Assembly: GCF_013386115.1 (NCBI RefSeq)
Contig: NZ_JACAOR010000007.1
Coordinates: 210,702-274,701 of the forward strand
Source: Pseudomonas gingeri
Lineage (GTDB): Bacteria > Pseudomonadota > Gammaproteobacteria > Pseudomonadales > Pseudomonadaceae
Direction of reading: 5' to 3'
Length of the DNA stretch: 64,000 bases
Positions 28,628 through 38,311 of the stretch are shown here, one piece after another (within the stretch, counting starts at the first letter, position 1; each line of letters begins with the position of its first letter). The notes below the pieces were generated by a model that did no database searches, was not told the origin of the DNA, and worked only from the letters and a program-made list of their open reading frames with translations. A program made the translations under genes and the position numbers.

Positions 28628-30589
28628 ATGCCCGCCTTCAGCAAGATCCTGATCGCCAACCGCGGCGAGATCGCCTGCCGGGTGATTCGCACGGCCAAGG
28701 CACAAGGCTATCGGACCGTCGCCGTCTACAGCGAGGCCGACGCGGCTGCCCGCCATGTGCAACTGGCCGACGAAGCCGTGTGCATCGGCGCGCCACAGGT
28801 GGCCGAATCCTACCTCAACATCCCGGCCCTGCTCGACGCCGCGCGCCGCTGCGGCGCCGATGCCATTCACCCCGGCTACGGTTTTCTCTCGGAGAACGCC
28901 GCCTTTGCCCGGGCCTGCCAGGAGGCCGGCATGCTCTTTATCGGCCCCAGCCCCGAAGCCATCGAGCTGATGGGCAGCAAGCGCCGCTCGAAAATCGCCA
29001 TGCTGGCCGCCGGCGTGCCCTGTATCGCCGGCTACCAGGGCGTCGAGCAGGACGATGCGACCCTCGCCCGCGAAGCCGAGCGGATCGGTTATCCATTGAT
29101 GATCAAGGCCAGTGCCGGCGGCGGCGGGCGCGGCATGCGCCGGGTCGACGAGCCCGCGCAACTGGCCGGGCAACTGCGCACCGCCCGCTCCGAGGCGCTG
29201 CACGCCTTTGGCTACGACGAACTGATCCTCGAACAGGCGCTGGTCGAACCGCGCCATGTGGAAATCCAGCTGTTCGGCGACCAGCACGGCAACCTGCTGT
29301 ACCTCGGCGAGCGCGATTGCTCGATCCAGCGCCGTCACCAGAAAATCATCGAGGAAGCACCCTGCCCGGTGATGACCGAGGCACTGCGCCAGGCCATGGG
29401 CGAAGCGGCCTTGCAGGCCGGGCGCGCGGTGAACTACGTGGGGGCCGGGACCGTGGAGTTCCTGCTGGACGCCCGCGGCCGCTTCTACTTCCTGGAAATG
29501 AATACGCGCCTGCAGGTCGAGCACCCGGTCACCGAGCTGATCACCGGCCTCGACCTGGTGGCCTGGCAGCTCGATGTCGCCGCCGGACTGCCGCTGCCCT
29601 TGCGCCAGGAGCAGGTCACCCTCCGGGGACATGCCATCGAGGTGCGCCTGTATGCCGAAGATCCGGCCCGCGACTTCCTCCCGCAAACCGGGCAGTTGCT
29701 GGGCTGGGAACCGGACTTGGCGCAAGGTGTGCGGATCGACCACGGCCTGCTCGAAGGCCAGGTGATCAGTCCGTTCTACGATCCCTTGCTGGGCAAGCTG
29801 ATCGCCCATGGCGCGACACGCGAAGAAGCCCGGCGCAAGCTCCTGCGCGCGGTCGAGGACTGCGTCCTGCTGGGCCTGGCCAGCAACCAGCGCCTGCTGG
29901 CGAACCTGCTCGGGCATCCGTTGTTTGTCGCCGGCGATTTCAGCACCGCCTTTATCGGCGAACACTTCAGCGCCGATCCGAGCCTGCCGCCCTATCAGCC
30001 GTCCAGTGCCGAACTGGCGCTGGCGGCGGCGCTTTTCCATGACGCGCAGGCGGCGCAGCATGCTGGCCGACTCGTCAACTGGCGCAACAACCCCGGCATC
30101 CCCCGGCACTATCGCCTGGGCCTGGGCGAGACCACGGCTGACCTGCTCCTGCTGGCCCGTCCCGATACGACGCTGCAGATCCGCCACGCCGACCGTGAGA
30201 TCGAAGTGCGCGTACTGGAGCGGAACAGCCGCTGGGTAACGGTTGAACTCGATGGCGTACGACGTCGGCACGCCTATCGCCTGGACGCCGATCAACTGTG
30301 GCTGTTCACCCGCCCCGGCAGCCTGCATCTGCGCGATCTGAGCCTGGCGCCGGTGGCAAGCCGGACCACGGCCAGTTCCGGCACGGTGAAGGCGCCCATG
30401 GACGGGGCGATCGTCGAGGTGCTGGTCAGCGAGGGCAGCCAGGTCCGCAAAGGCCAGCTGTTGATGGTGCTCGAAGCGATGAAAATGGAGCATCCGCTGA
30501 AGGCCGCTATCGACGGCGTGGTCAGCCGCGTCCAGGCGGCCCGCGGCGACCAGGTGAAAAACCGGCAGGTATTGCTGGTGGTCGAATAG
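28628..30589 (+). CDS. atuF: Geranyl-CoA carboxylase alpha (biotin carboxylase/carrier) subunit AtuF
   Basis: This 653-residue subunit carries the biotin carboxylase and the biotin carrier. Residues 1-115 form the biotin carboxylase N domain (KILIANRGEIACRVIRTA). Residues 115-320 are the ATP-grasp domain (SAGGGGRGMR, EMNTRLQVEHPVTE), followed by the C domain (about 335-445). A linker ends in the biotinyl domain, with EAMKMEH placing the biotinylated Lys near residue 619. It closely resembles methylcrotonyl-CoA carboxylase alpha (LiuD); the location with atuC supports geranyl-CoA. The start has GAGGAA about ten bases upstream. In P. aeruginosa atuG and atuH follow, but here they are absent. 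Confidence 0.93.
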   Translation: MPAFSKILIANRGEIACRVIRTAKAQGYRTVAVYSEADAAARHVQLADEAVCIGAPQVAESYLNIPALLDAARRCGADAIHPGYGFLSENAAFARACQEAGMLFIGPSPEAIELMGSKRRSKIAMLAAGVPCIAGYQGVEQDDATLAREAERIGYPLMIKASAGGGGRGMRRVDEPAQLAGQLRTARSEALHAFGYDELILEQALVEPRHVEIQLFGDQHGNLLYLGERDCSIQRRHQKIIEEAPCPVMTEALRQAMGEAALQAGRAVNYVGAGTVEFLLDARGRFYFLEMNTRLQVEHPVTELITGLDLVAWQLDVAAGLPLPLRQEQVTLRGHAIEVRLYAEDPARDFLPQTGQLLGWEPDLAQGVRIDHGLLEGQVISPFYDPLLGKLIAHGATREEARRKLLRAVEDCVLLGLASNQRLLANLLGHPLFVAGDFSTAFIGEHFSADPSLPPYQPSSAELALAAALFHDAQAAQHAGRLVNWRNNPGIPRHYRLGLGETTADLLLLARPDTTLQIRHADREIEVRVLERNSRWVTVELDGVRRRHAYRLDADQLWLFTRPGSLHLRDLSLAPVASRTTASSGTVKAPMDGAIVEVLVSEGSQVRKGQLLMVLEAMKMEHPLKAAIDGVVSRVQAARGDQVKNRQVLLVVE

Positions 30590-30711
30590 GCACCCCGGCT
30601 CCGTACGACAACTCACCGGGCGCCGATCAGGCAGTTTTCACGCAGAGCCTAGGCGGATGCGTTGGCTTTGGCTACGCTGAGCCGACTAGGATGCTGTCTT
30701 CGGAGCTCGAG

Positions 30712-31254
30712 ATGCCGCACTGGCTGGTGATTGATCTGGAAGCCACGACGGATGACGGGGGCTGGCCGCTGGCGGAGATGGAAATCATCGAAATCGGTGC
30801 GACCCTGGTCAACCGCGAGGGCCGCGAGCTGGACCACTTCCAGCGTTTCGTACGGCCCCTGCGCAGGCCGCTGCTGACGCCTTTTTGCCGTGAACTGACG
30901 CATATCACCCAGGCCAATATCGACGGCGCCGCGCCGCTGGCGGAGGTCTGGGAAGGATTCGAGCGCTGGCTCGGCCAACACCGGGACCGCCTGGAAGGCT
31001 GGGCCAGCTGGGGCGACTATGACCGTCGGCAACTGGAACAGGATTGGCGGCAGCTGCAACTGAACAGCCTGCTGAGCCAGATCCCCCACGCCAACCTCAA
31101 GCAGCGTTTCGCCAAGGCCCGCAAGCTGCAAAAGCCCCTGGGCCTGAACGGCGCCCTGCAACTGGCGGGCATGCAGTTCAGCGGGCAACAGCATCGGGCG
31201 CTGGAAGATGCGCGCAACACCGCACGGTTGCTACCGCTGATCCTGCCGGGCTGA
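30712..31254 (+). CDS. DEDDh 3'-5' exonuclease family protein
   Basis: This 180-residue RNase T/DNA-polymerase-III-epsilon-type exonuclease starts [15 protein letters not shown]. The DxE motif (IDLEAT) lies near residue 7, a second Asp in [11 protein letters not shown] near 98, and the final His-x-x-x-x-Asp in HRALEDARN near 163. It most resembles the Eri1/KapD-like exonuclease group in bacteria; the substrate (RNA or DNA) cannot be told. The ATG at 30712 has GGAG six bases upstream and was preferred over an ATG at 30691 that has poor spacing. Confidence 0.85.
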   Translation: MPHWLVIDLEATTDDGGWPLAEMEIIEIGATLVNREGRELDHFQRFVRPLRRPLLTPFCRELTHITQANIDGAAPLAEVWEGFERWLGQHRDRLEGWASWGDYDRRQLEQDWRQLQLNSLLSQIPHANLKQRFAKARKLQKPLGLNGALQLAGMQFSGQQHRALEDARNTARLLPLILPG

Positions 31255-31340
31255 ATACAGTTTCTTCAACGCGTGACGAGGCAAAACCGCTTCGGCATAC
31301 TGACCGGCCAAATTTTCCAGCTCATTTCGAGGAATCGCCC

Positions 31341-31622
31341 ATGTTTAAAGTCAACGAGTACTTCGACGGCACCGTCAAGTCGATTGCCTTCGCACAAGCC
31401 GAAGGCGCGGCCACCATCGGCGTCATGGCTCCGGGCGAATACGAGTTCGGCACTGCCCAGCGTGAAATCATGCACGTGGTGTCCGGCGCCCTGACCGTCA
31501 AGCTGCCCGACAGCAGCGACTGGGAAACCTTCGCCAGCGGCAGCCAGTTCAACGTACCGGCCAACAGCAAGTTCCAGCTGAAAGTCGCCGTGGAAACCGC
31601 CTATCTGTGCGAATACCGCTGA
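31341..31622 (+). CDS. ppnP: Pyrimidine/purine nucleoside phosphorylase PpnP
   Basis: This 93-residue single-domain cupin (formerly DUF1255/YaiE) splits several nucleosides with phosphate into base and ribose-1-phosphate. It has the hallmark segments [22 protein letters not shown] and [16 protein letters not shown] and the usual family length. GAGGAA lies about seven bases before the ATG. It stands alone and is followed by a clear terminator. Confidence 0.93.
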   Translation: MFKVNEYFDGTVKSIAFAQAEGAATIGVMAPGEYEFGTAQREIMHVVSGALTVKLPDSSDWETFASGSQFNVPANSKFQLKVAVETAYLCEYR

Positions 31623-31642
31623 GTCCGGGCGAGCAACACCAG

Positions 31643-31667
31643 AACGGCGCCCACGGGCGCCGTTTTT
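31643..31667 (+). terminator. Intrinsic terminator after ppnP
   Basis: AACGGCGCCC pairs with GGGCGCCGTT around a two-base loop, followed by TTTTT. It lies 20 bases after the ppnP stop and just before the end of the convergent ABC transporter gene. Confidence 0.9.
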
Positions 31668-31675
31668 CATGAGGG

Positions 31676-33463
31676 CTACTGGTGCGGCAGGGGTGCTTCG
31701 GACTCTGCACTCCGGGCATTGAATTGCAACGCCGCCAATCGCGCATATAGCGGGTTGCTGGCGATCAACTGGGCGTGAGTGCCGATGGCGACCAGCCTGC
31801 CCTGATCCATCACCGCGATCCGGTCGGCGTTCTGTACCGTGGCCAGGCGGTGGGCGATCACCAGGGTGGTGCGCCCCTGCATCAGGCTCGGCAGGGCTTG
31901 CTGGATCAGGTGTTCGCTCTGTGCATCGAGGGCGCTGGTGGCTTCGTCGAGCAGCAGGATCGGCGCATCCACCAGCAACGCCCGGGCAATCGCCAAGCGT
32001 TGGCGCTGGCCACCGGACAGGCCGAGACCGCCATCGCCCAGGTGGGTCCGGTAGCCATCGGGCATCTGCATGATGAAGTCATGGGCATGGGCGATCCGCG
32101 CCGCCTCGCGCACCTGCTCGTCACTGGCCGTCGGGTTGCCGTAGCGGATGTTTTCCTCGACGCTGCCGAAAAACAGCGCCGGACTTTGCGACACCAGGGC
32201 AAAACAGCGTCGCAGATCGAGCGGGTCGAGTTGGGTCAGGGGTTGCCCGTCGAGTAGCAGGCGGCCCTGTTGCGGATCGTAGAAACGCAGCAGCAGGTCG
32301 AACAGGGTCGACTTGCCCGCTCCCGACGGCCCCACCAGCGCCAGGGTTTCACCGGCCCTGACGGTCAGGTCGAGGCCGTCGATGGCGTAGCTGTCCGGTC
32401 GCGACGGGTAGCTGAAACGCAGGTTCTCCAGCACCAGGTTGCCACTGACCCGTTCGGCCAGCCGCACCAGGCCGCTGCTCGGCGCGGTGATATCGTTGCT
32501 CGACTGCAGCAGCTCGCCGATACGCTCCGCCGCTCCCGCCGCCCGTTGCAGCTCGCCGATCACTTCGCTGAGGGTGCCGAAGGCACTGCCGACGATCAGG
32601 CTGTAGAAGACGAAGGCCGCCAGTTCGCCGCCGGAGATTTTCCCGGCGATCACGTCCATGCCGCCGACCCAGAGCATCACGCCCACCGCCCCGAGTACCA
32701 GCACGATCACCAGGGTGATCAGCCAGGCCCGCTGGACAATACGCTTGCGCGCGGTCTGGAAGGCCTCTTCGACGGTCACCGCAAAGCGCCTTTCGTCCTG
32801 CACCTGGTGGTTATAGGCCTGCACGGTCTTGATCTGGCCGAGGGTTTCGGACACATAGCTGCCGACGTCGGCGATACGGTCCTGGCTCAGGCGCGACAGG
32901 CTGCGCACCCGTCGCCCGAAAATCAGGATCGGCGCCAGCACCAGCGGCAAGGCGACCACCACGATGCTGGTCAGCTTGGGATTGGTGATAAACAGCAGCA
33001 CCACGCCACCGATGACCATCAGCGCGTTGCGCAGGAACAGCGACAGGGAGGAGCCGATCACCGATTGCAGCAAGGTGGTGTCGGCGGTCAGCCGCGACTG
33101 GATTTCCGAGCTGCGGTTGTTCTCGTAGAACCCCGGATGCAGGTAGATCAGGTGGTTGAAGACCTGCCGGCGAATGTCGGCCACCACCCGTTCGCCGATC
33201 CACGACACCAGGTAGAAGCGCGCGAACGTCCCCACCGCCAGCCCCAGCACCAATAGCAGGAACAGGCCGATGGACTGGTTGAGCAGGTGCGGCGACTGGG
33301 TCATGAACCCCTTGTCCACCAGCAGGCGAATGCCCTGGCCCATGGACAAGGTGATGCCCGCGGTGACGATCAGCGCCAGCAAGGCACCGACGGCCTGCCA
33401 GCGATAAGGGGCGACAAAACGGCTGGCCAGGCGGATGGCCCGGCGTTGACGAGCTGAAAGCAT
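31676..33463 (-). CDS. ABC exporter half-transporter (MsbA/multidrug type)
   Basis: This 595-residue fusion has a six-helix type I exporter membrane domain (about residues 20-320) and one ATPase domain (about 340-580). ATPase motifs are Walker A GPSGAGKST, the signature LSGGQRQR, Walker B ILLLDEATSALD and the H-loop IAHRLAT. It should work as a homodimer in the inner membrane, exporting a lipid or hydrophobic compound. The closest well-known relatives are MsbA and bacterial multidrug half-transporters; the lpxK context of true msbA is missing, so a general exporter is more likely. The ribosome site is weak. It stands alone between ppnP and a small gene. Confidence 0.9.
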   Translation of the reverse strand: MLSARQRRAIRLASRFVAPYRWQAVGALLALIVTAGITLSMGQGIRLLVDKGFMTQSPHLLNQSIGLFLLLVLGLAVGTFARFYLVSWIGERVVADIRRQVFNHLIYLHPGFYENNRSSEIQSRLTADTTLLQSVIGSSLSLFLRNALMVIGGVVLLFITNPKLTSIVVVALPLVLAPILIFGRRVRSLSRLSQDRIADVGSYVSETLGQIKTVQAYNHQVQDERRFAVTVEEAFQTARKRIVQRAWLITLVIVLVLGAVGVMLWVGGMDVIAGKISGGELAAFVFYSLIVGSAFGTLSEVIGELQRAAGAAERIGELLQSSNDITAPSSGLVRLAERVSGNLVLENLRFSYPSRPDSYAIDGLDLTVRAGETLALVGPSGAGKSTLFDLLLRFYDPQQGRLLLDGQPLTQLDPLDLRRCFALVSQSPALFFGSVEENIRYGNPTASDEQVREAARIAHAHDFIMQMPDGYRTHLGDGGLGLSGGQRQRLAIARALLVDAPILLLDEATSALDAQSEHLIQQALPSLMQGRTTLVIAHRLATVQNADRIAVMDQGRLVAIGTHAQLIASNPLYARLAALQFNARSAESEAPLPHQ

Positions 33464-33740
33464 GAAGGCGGATCCGTGATGGGATGCACAGAGCCTACAC
33501 CGAAGTTCGAGGGAACTTCTGCAAAACGCAATCAGTCAGGTTGATTATGACCGCGAACGCTAGCGCCTAGAGAAGATCGGTCTAACGCCCGGCTGGCGAC
33601 CCGCCTTTATTTCTGTTGCACTGGTCATGCGGCGCCACGCGACATGAGGCGTGCGACAGAAGGATGTGCGGTAGAAGGTTGTCACAGCCTGGTCATGCCG
33701 CGGTTATACACTTGCCAAGTACCTGATGAGGAGACAGGCC

Positions 33741-33917
33741 ATGGACTTGCAACACAGCACTAACCAGATCCCGGTGATTCGTCATCCCAAGCCAGAAGCC
33801 CTGGGCTGCGCGATTATCGACGCAGCAGGACGCGAAGTTCCGATCACCGAAGAAATGATCCAGGACGCCTGCCGCGAACTGGAACAGCGATTGGTCAAGC
33901 CTGCGCAGCAAGACTGA
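33741..33917 (+). CDS. Small conserved Pseudomonas protein (PA1571-like)
   Basis: This 58-residue protein begins MDLQHSTNQIPVIRH and contains GCAIIDAAGREVPITEEMIQDACRELEQRLVKP. A strong Shine-Dalgarno (GAGGAG) lies seven bases upstream and a terminator follows, so it is a real, independently transcribed gene. The GxAIID..GREVPIT pattern fits, as I recall, the small family named after PA1571 of P. aeruginosa. Function is unknown. The predicted fold is a beta hairpin followed by one amphipathic helix. Confidence 0.8.
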   Translation: MDLQHSTNQIPVIRHPKPEALGCAIIDAAGREVPITEEMIQDACRELEQRLVKPAQQD

Positions 33918-33937
33918 CAGCCCGAACTCTTTTATCG

Positions 33938-33962
33938 ACCCGGCCCTGCTGCCGGGTTTTTT
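33938..33962 (+). terminator. Intrinsic terminator after the small gene
   Basis: ACCCGGC and GCCGGGT form a stem around CCTGCT, followed by a run of six T. It lies 20 bases after the stop. Confidence 0.9.
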
Positions 33963-33975
33963 CTGTCCGCCGCGA

Positions 33976-35118
33976 TCAGACCGGCACGGCCCCCAGGGCC
34001 AGGACCAGTTGCCGCAACGCCGCCGACTCGCCGTTGATCTTCACCGCCAGCCCCTCGATTTCACGCCGCTCGGGATAGTGCTTGCGCAGCAGGTCGAACG
34101 CCACCCGCTGTTCGGCCACATTGCCGGTCAGGCTGCGGCGAAAGTCCGCGTCGTCGCGGCGCGGGTCGTACACCGCGCGGCAGATCATCGCCATGGCCCA
34201 GGCCGGATCGCAGTCGGCATTGAGGATGATTTGCGCCAGCCCCGGCGCGGGCAGCAGGTCGTCGAGGCTGACCACCGGCGCCTGGCCGATAAAGGCACAG
34301 TAGGCCTGGTAGATCTGCGCCGTGCCGCGCTGCTTGCCGTCGAGGCTGTAGCCGCCGATATGCGGCGAACCGATCACGCAGAGTTCCGCCAGCTCGACAT
34401 CCACCTGCGGCTCGGCTTCCCATACATCGAGCACGGCCTGCAGGTCTTCGCGCTCCAGCAAGACGTCGCGCAGGGCGGCGTTATCCACCACCGGGCCGCG
34501 GGCGGCATTGATCAGCCAGGTGCCGGGCCGGAGTCGCCCCAACCGCTGGCGATCCAGCAGGTGCCAGGTCGACAGCGCCCCGGAACGGGTCAGGGGCGTG
34601 TGCAGGCTGATCACGTCGCACTGCTCGATGATCTGCTCCAGGTCGACATAATCGCCGCCTTCGGCCGCCTGGCGCGGTGGGTCGCAGACCAGCACCTTCC
34701 AGCCCAGGCCGCGCAGGACCTTGATCAGGCGCCCGCCGACTTCGCCGGCCCCGATCACGCCATAGGTGCGTCGGGCCAGTTCGGCGCCCTCGATCTCGGC
34801 CAGGGTCAGCAGGCTGCCCAGCACGTAGTCGACCACGCCGCGAGCGTTGCAGCCGGGCGCGCTGGACCAGTGGATGCCGGCCTCCTGGAAGTAGTCCAGG
34901 TCCAGGTGATCGGTACCGATGGTGCAGGTGCCGACAAACCGCACCGCGCTGCCTTCGAGCAGTTCGCGGCTGACCGGAGTCACCGAGCGCACCAGCAGCA
35001 CATCCGCCCCGGCCACCGCCGCGCGATCGATGGCGCGCCCCGGCAGGCGGCGGATCTCGCCGAAACCGGCAAAAAAGGCATCGATCAGGGGGATATTCTC
35101 GTCGGCAACAATCAGCAT
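33976..35118 (-). CDS. pdxB: Erythronate-4-phosphate dehydrogenase PdxB
   Basis: This 380-residue NAD-dependent enzyme oxidises 4-phosphoerythronate in vitamin B6 synthesis. It has the D-isomer 2-hydroxyacid dehydrogenase layout: a split substrate domain, a Rossmann fold with [12 protein letters not shown] (about 122-133), the catalytic Arg in NAARGPV (about 207), the Glu and the His in GSPHIGGYS (about 254), and the extra C-terminal PdxB dimerisation domain (about 285-380) that other members lack. ATG start with AGGAG upstream. Length is normal. Confidence 0.96.
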   Translation of the reverse strand: MLIVADENIPLIDAFFAGFGEIRRLPGRAIDRAAVAGADVLLVRSVTPVSRELLEGSAVRFVGTCTIGTDHLDLDYFQEAGIHWSSAPGCNARGVVDYVLGSLLTLAEIEGAELARRTYGVIGAGEVGGRLIKVLRGLGWKVLVCDPPRQAAEGGDYVDLEQIIEQCDVISLHTPLTRSGALSTWHLLDRQRLGRLRPGTWLINAARGPVVDNAALRDVLLEREDLQAVLDVWEAEPQVDVELAELCVIGSPHIGGYSLDGKQRGTAQIYQAYCAFIGQAPVVSLDDLLPAPGLAQIILNADCDPAWAMAMICRAVYDPRRDDADFRRSLTGNVAEQRVAFDLLRKHYPERREIEGLAVKINGESAALRQLVLALGAVPV

Positions 35119-35293
35119 GGCAGGCTCCTTTCGCGGACCCGCAGTGTGGCGCAGATCGCCAGCCGCGGCCAGTCGGCGATTGGCCCCGGAGACAGAAAGC
35201 CCATTACAAATGCACTACAAGAGGAAATTTCCTGACCTTGGCGTCAATGCGTAGAATCCCCGGTTTTCTTCGCAACACTTGGATACATCACTG

Positions 35294-36697
35294 GTGAACA
35301 CCGTTACTGCTCCCCTGGACGCCCAGCCCCTCAGCCGCCCGGCACGGGTGCGCCTGGAAGTGCGCAACCTGCTGGGCCTGGCCCTGCCGATCATCATTGC
35401 CCAGCTGGCACACACCGCCATGGGTTTTGTCGACGCGGTCATGGCCGGGCGCGTCGGCCCCCGGGACCTGGCGGCCGTGGCGCTGGGCAACTCGATCTGG
35501 GTGCCGGTGTTCCTGCTGATGACCGGCATCCTGCTGGCGACCACGCCGAAAGTCGCCCAGCGCCATGGTGCCGGCACGCCGGCCGAGATCGGCCCGCTGG
35601 TGCGCCAGGCCCTGTGGCTGGCGCTGGTGGTGGGCCTGGGCGCGGGCGTGATCCTCTACAACGCCGAGCCGGTCCTGCACCTGATGAAAGTCGATCCGCA
35701 ACTGATCGGCCCGTGCATGGACTACCTGCGCGGCATCGGCACCGGCCTGCCGACGGTGGCGCTCTATCATGTGCTGCGCTGCTGCAGCGACGGCATGGGC
35801 CGCACCCGGCCGAGCATGGTCCTGGGCCTGTGCGGGCTGGCCCTGAACATTCCGTTGAACTACGTCTTTATCTACGGCCACCTCGGCGTACCGGCCATGG
35901 GCGGTCCCGGTTGCGGCTGGGCCACGGCGATCGTGATGTGGGTGATGCTGTTCGGCATGACCGGCTGGGTGCGCTGGGCCAAGGTCTATCAACCGAGCCA
36001 GGTGTTCAGCCATTTCGACTGGCCGCAATGGCCGGTGATCAAGCGTCTGCTGGGCATCGGCCTGCCCATCGGCATCGCGGTGTTCGCCGAGTCGAGCATC
36101 TTCGCGGTGATCGCCCTGCTGATCGGCAGCCTGGGTGCCCATGTGGTGGCCGGGCACCAGATCGCCCTGAACATGAGCGGGCTGGTGTTCATGGTCCCCT
36201 ACTCCCTCGGCATGGCCATCACCGTGCGCGTCGGCCAGGCCCTGGGCCGCGGGCAACCACGGGAAGCACGCTTCACCGCCGGGGTCGGGGTGGCCACCGC
36301 GCTGGTCTATGGCTGTATTTCCGCCAGTCTGATGTTGCTGCTTCGCGAGCCTATCGCGACGGTCTACACCCGCGATCCGGTGGTGATCCAGGTGGCGAGC
36401 ATGCTGATCGTGTATGCGGCGCTGTTCCAGATCTCGGATGTGATCCAGGTCACCGCCGCCGGGGCGTTGCGCGGCTACCAGGACACCCGGGTGACCATGA
36501 TCCTGACCCTGTTCGCCTATTGGGGAATCGGCCTGCCGGTGGGCTACGCCCTTGGCCTGACCGACTGGTTCGGTGCACCGAGCGGCCCCAGCGGGCTGTG
36601 GGTGGGGTTGATCGTCGGGCTGTCGTGCGCGGCGGTAATGCTGTCGATCCGCCTGGCACGCAGTGCGCGCAAGCGGATCCGGATGAGCCGGGGCTAG
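35294..36697 (+). CDS. MATE-family multidrug efflux transporter
   Basis: This protein of about 467 residues has twelve membrane segments in two MatE halves, an inner-membrane cation-coupled drug antiporter of the NorM/PmpM type. The first half begins LGLALPIIIAQLAHTAMGFVDAVMAGR and the second LLGIGLPIGIAVFAESSIFAV; both are diagnostic. The GTG at 35294 (MNTVTAPLDAQ) was chosen, with GGA about ten bases before; a TTG at 35279 is in frame but has no ribosome site. The C-terminal tail is basic (RSARKRIRMSRG). It converges on tusA with 21 bases between. Confidence 0.9.
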   Translation: MNTVTAPLDAQPLSRPARVRLEVRNLLGLALPIIIAQLAHTAMGFVDAVMAGRVGPRDLAAVALGNSIWVPVFLLMTGILLATTPKVAQRHGAGTPAEIGPLVRQALWLALVVGLGAGVILYNAEPVLHLMKVDPQLIGPCMDYLRGIGTGLPTVALYHVLRCCSDGMGRTRPSMVLGLCGLALNIPLNYVFIYGHLGVPAMGGPGCGWATAIVMWVMLFGMTGWVRWAKVYQPSQVFSHFDWPQWPVIKRLLGIGLPIGIAVFAESSIFAVIALLIGSLGAHVVAGHQIALNMSGLVFMVPYSLGMAITVRVGQALGRGQPREARFTAGVGVATALVYGCISASLMLLLREPIATVYTRDPVVIQVASMLIVYAALFQISDVIQVTAAGALRGYQDTRVTMILTLFAYWGIGLPVGYALGLTDWFGAPSGPSGLWVGLIVGLSCAAVMLSIRLARSARKRIRMSRG

Positions 36698-36718
36698 GCT
36701 CCGGCAGGTCGTGGCCGT

Positions 36719-36970
36719 CTAGCCGAGCTTCTTGCGGATCCAGTACAGGTAAGTGCCGGACTCTTCCCGTTGCTCCACCAGTTCGTGATCGAGGAACACA
36801 CAGAACTTGGGGATATCGCGACGGGTCGACGGGTCGGTGGCGATCACCTTGAGCAGGCCGCCGGGCTGCAGGTCGCGGATATGCTGGTGCAGCATCATCA
36901 CCGGCTCGGGGCAGTTGAGGCCGGTGGCATCGAGGGTGCCGTCAACATTGGGGTCATGGGGCTGGGTCAT
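36719..36970 (-). CDS. tusA: Sulfur carrier protein TusA
   Basis: This 83-residue protein has the TusA/SirA signature [13 protein letters not shown], whose single Cys carries the sulfur passed toward tRNA 2-thiouridine or molybdenum-cofactor synthesis. The ATG giving MTQPHD has AGGAGT upstream; an earlier ATG would add nine residues without a ribosome site. It lies 26 bases after rlmM on the same strand, so the two are probably co-transcribed. Confidence 0.93.
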   Translation of the reverse strand: MTQPHDPNVDGTLDATGLNCPEPVMMLHQHIRDLQPGGLLKVIATDPSTRRDIPKFCVFLDHELVEQREESGTYLYWIRKKLG

Positions 36971-36996
36971 GCTTAACTCCTGAAACCGGTTCGGCA

Positions 36997-38064
36997 TTAT
37001 CGCGGCTTTTTCATATCCAGTCGACGCAGATGGCAGGTGACTTCCTCACGGTCGTGATACAGCTGCTTGCAGCCGATCGCCACCCGGATGCCGCGGGCCT
37101 TGAAGCCTTCCTCGATCCGCTCCAGCAGGCGCCGGACCTCGGCATAACGCTGCTTCATCGGCAGCTTGAGGTTGACCACCGCTTCGCGGCAATGCCCCTC
37201 GCCGATCCAGGTTTCCAGCAAGGCGGCATTGCGCGCCGGCTTCTCGACGATGTCGCAGACCATCCAGTCCACCGGCTGTTTCGGCTTGAAGGTAAAGCCG
37301 TCGACCATGAGGTGCTGGACCAGCCCGGTGTCCATCAGGCTTTCGGCCATCGGGCCGTTGTCGATGGCGGTCACCAGCATGCCGCGATTGACCAGTTGCC
37401 AGGTCCAGCCACCAGGGGCCGCGCCGAGGTCGACGCCGGTCATGTCGCCATTGAGCCGCTCTTCCCACTGATCGCGGGGGATGAAGTGGTGCCAGGCCTC
37501 TTCCAGCTTGAGGGTGGAGCGGCTCGGCGCGTCCTTGGGAAACTTCAGGCGCGGGATACCCATCGGCCACATCGCCGAATTATCCGCCTCGGCCATGCCG
37601 AGAAAGACTTCCCTGCCGCTCTTGAAGGTCAGCAGCAAGCGCGGCTTGCCGGCATCCTCCACCAGCTTGCCGGCCTGGGTCAGGGCCTTGCGCAACGGCC
37701 CTTCGAATTTCTTGCAGAAGTTCGACAGTTCCTTGCCGTCATTGGTATCGACCACCTCCAGCCAGAGGCTGCCACAGAGCGGGAATGTCGCCAGTTGGGC
37801 AAGGATCACGCTGATGCGGTCGGTTTCCGGCAGGTCGATGAAGCTGCCCCGGGCCCACTGGCGCGGGAAGATCAGGTCGGCAAAGCGCAGGCCGGCCATC
37901 AGCCGCGCGGCGCCATCGTCCTCGGTGCAGACGAATTCGGCATAGGCGCTGCTGGCCTTGGCCTTGGCGTAACCGGCGACATTCAGGTTCGCGGCGTGCT
38001 CGGAGATCTCGGAACAGACTTCGCCTTCGAAACCTGGCCGGCAGTGCATAAAGAGGGTGTTCAC
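36997..38064 (-). CDS. rlmM: 23S rRNA C2498 2'-O-ribose methyltransferase RlmM
   Basis: This 355-residue SAM-dependent methyltransferase modifies C2498 of 23S rRNA. An N-terminal THUMP-like region (about 1-185) precedes an RrmJ-type methyltransferase domain (about 190-345) with the SAM motif [15 protein letters not shown] and the catalytic Lys/Asp residues in [12 protein letters not shown] and VVNLKLPMK. The start is GTG at 38064 ([16 protein letters not shown]), with AGGA upstream. This is the usual N terminus of the family; the longer ORF back to 38166 runs into REP sequence. Confidence 0.95.
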   Translation of the reverse strand: MNTLFMHCRPGFEGEVCSEISEHAANLNVAGYAKAKASSAYAEFVCTEDDGAARLMAGLRFADLIFPRQWARGSFIDLPETDRISVILAQLATFPLCGSLWLEVVDTNDGKELSNFCKKFEGPLRKALTQAGKLVEDAGKPRLLLTFKSGREVFLGMAEADNSAMWPMGIPRLKFPKDAPSRSTLKLEEAWHHFIPRDQWEERLNGDMTGVDLGAAPGGWTWQLVNRGMLVTAIDNGPMAESLMDTGLVQHLMVDGFTFKPKQPVDWMVCDIVEKPARNAALLETWIGEGHCREAVVNLKLPMKQRYAEVRRLLERIEEGFKARGIRVAIGCKQLYHDREEVTCHLRRLDMKKPR

Positions 38065-38123
38065 AAAAAATTCCTGGGCTGGGCGACTGTGACGAGGAGG
38101 CTTGCACGGACTCTGCGACCTCA

Positions 38124-38144
38124 TCGCCGGCAAGCCGGCTCCTG
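38124..38144. repeat. Single REP-like palindrome between rlmM and acnA
   Basis: TCGCCGGCAAGCCGGCTCCTG is a variant of the Pseudomonas REP core (stem GCCGGC-AA-GCCGGC). It sits in the divergent rlmM/acnA gap and has no partner nearby. Confidence 0.75.
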
Positions 38145-38311
38145 TAATCGAAGCCAAGCCTGTCATTTAAACCTGCGCATGATAGCCGAGTTCGGAACCT
38201 TGGACTGCCCCATAGAGTCCAGTGATTAGCCAGATCCCCCGAACGGAGCTAGATTCAAGGCTCTGTTCGTTCCACCCGGCCCGTGCCGTGCGGGCCTCAA
38301 GGAGTCATTTC

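Noticed and set aside
38222..38311. Longer N terminus for acnA
   Set aside because: The extra 30 residues have no ribosome site and the ATG at 38312 has a strong AAGGAG.
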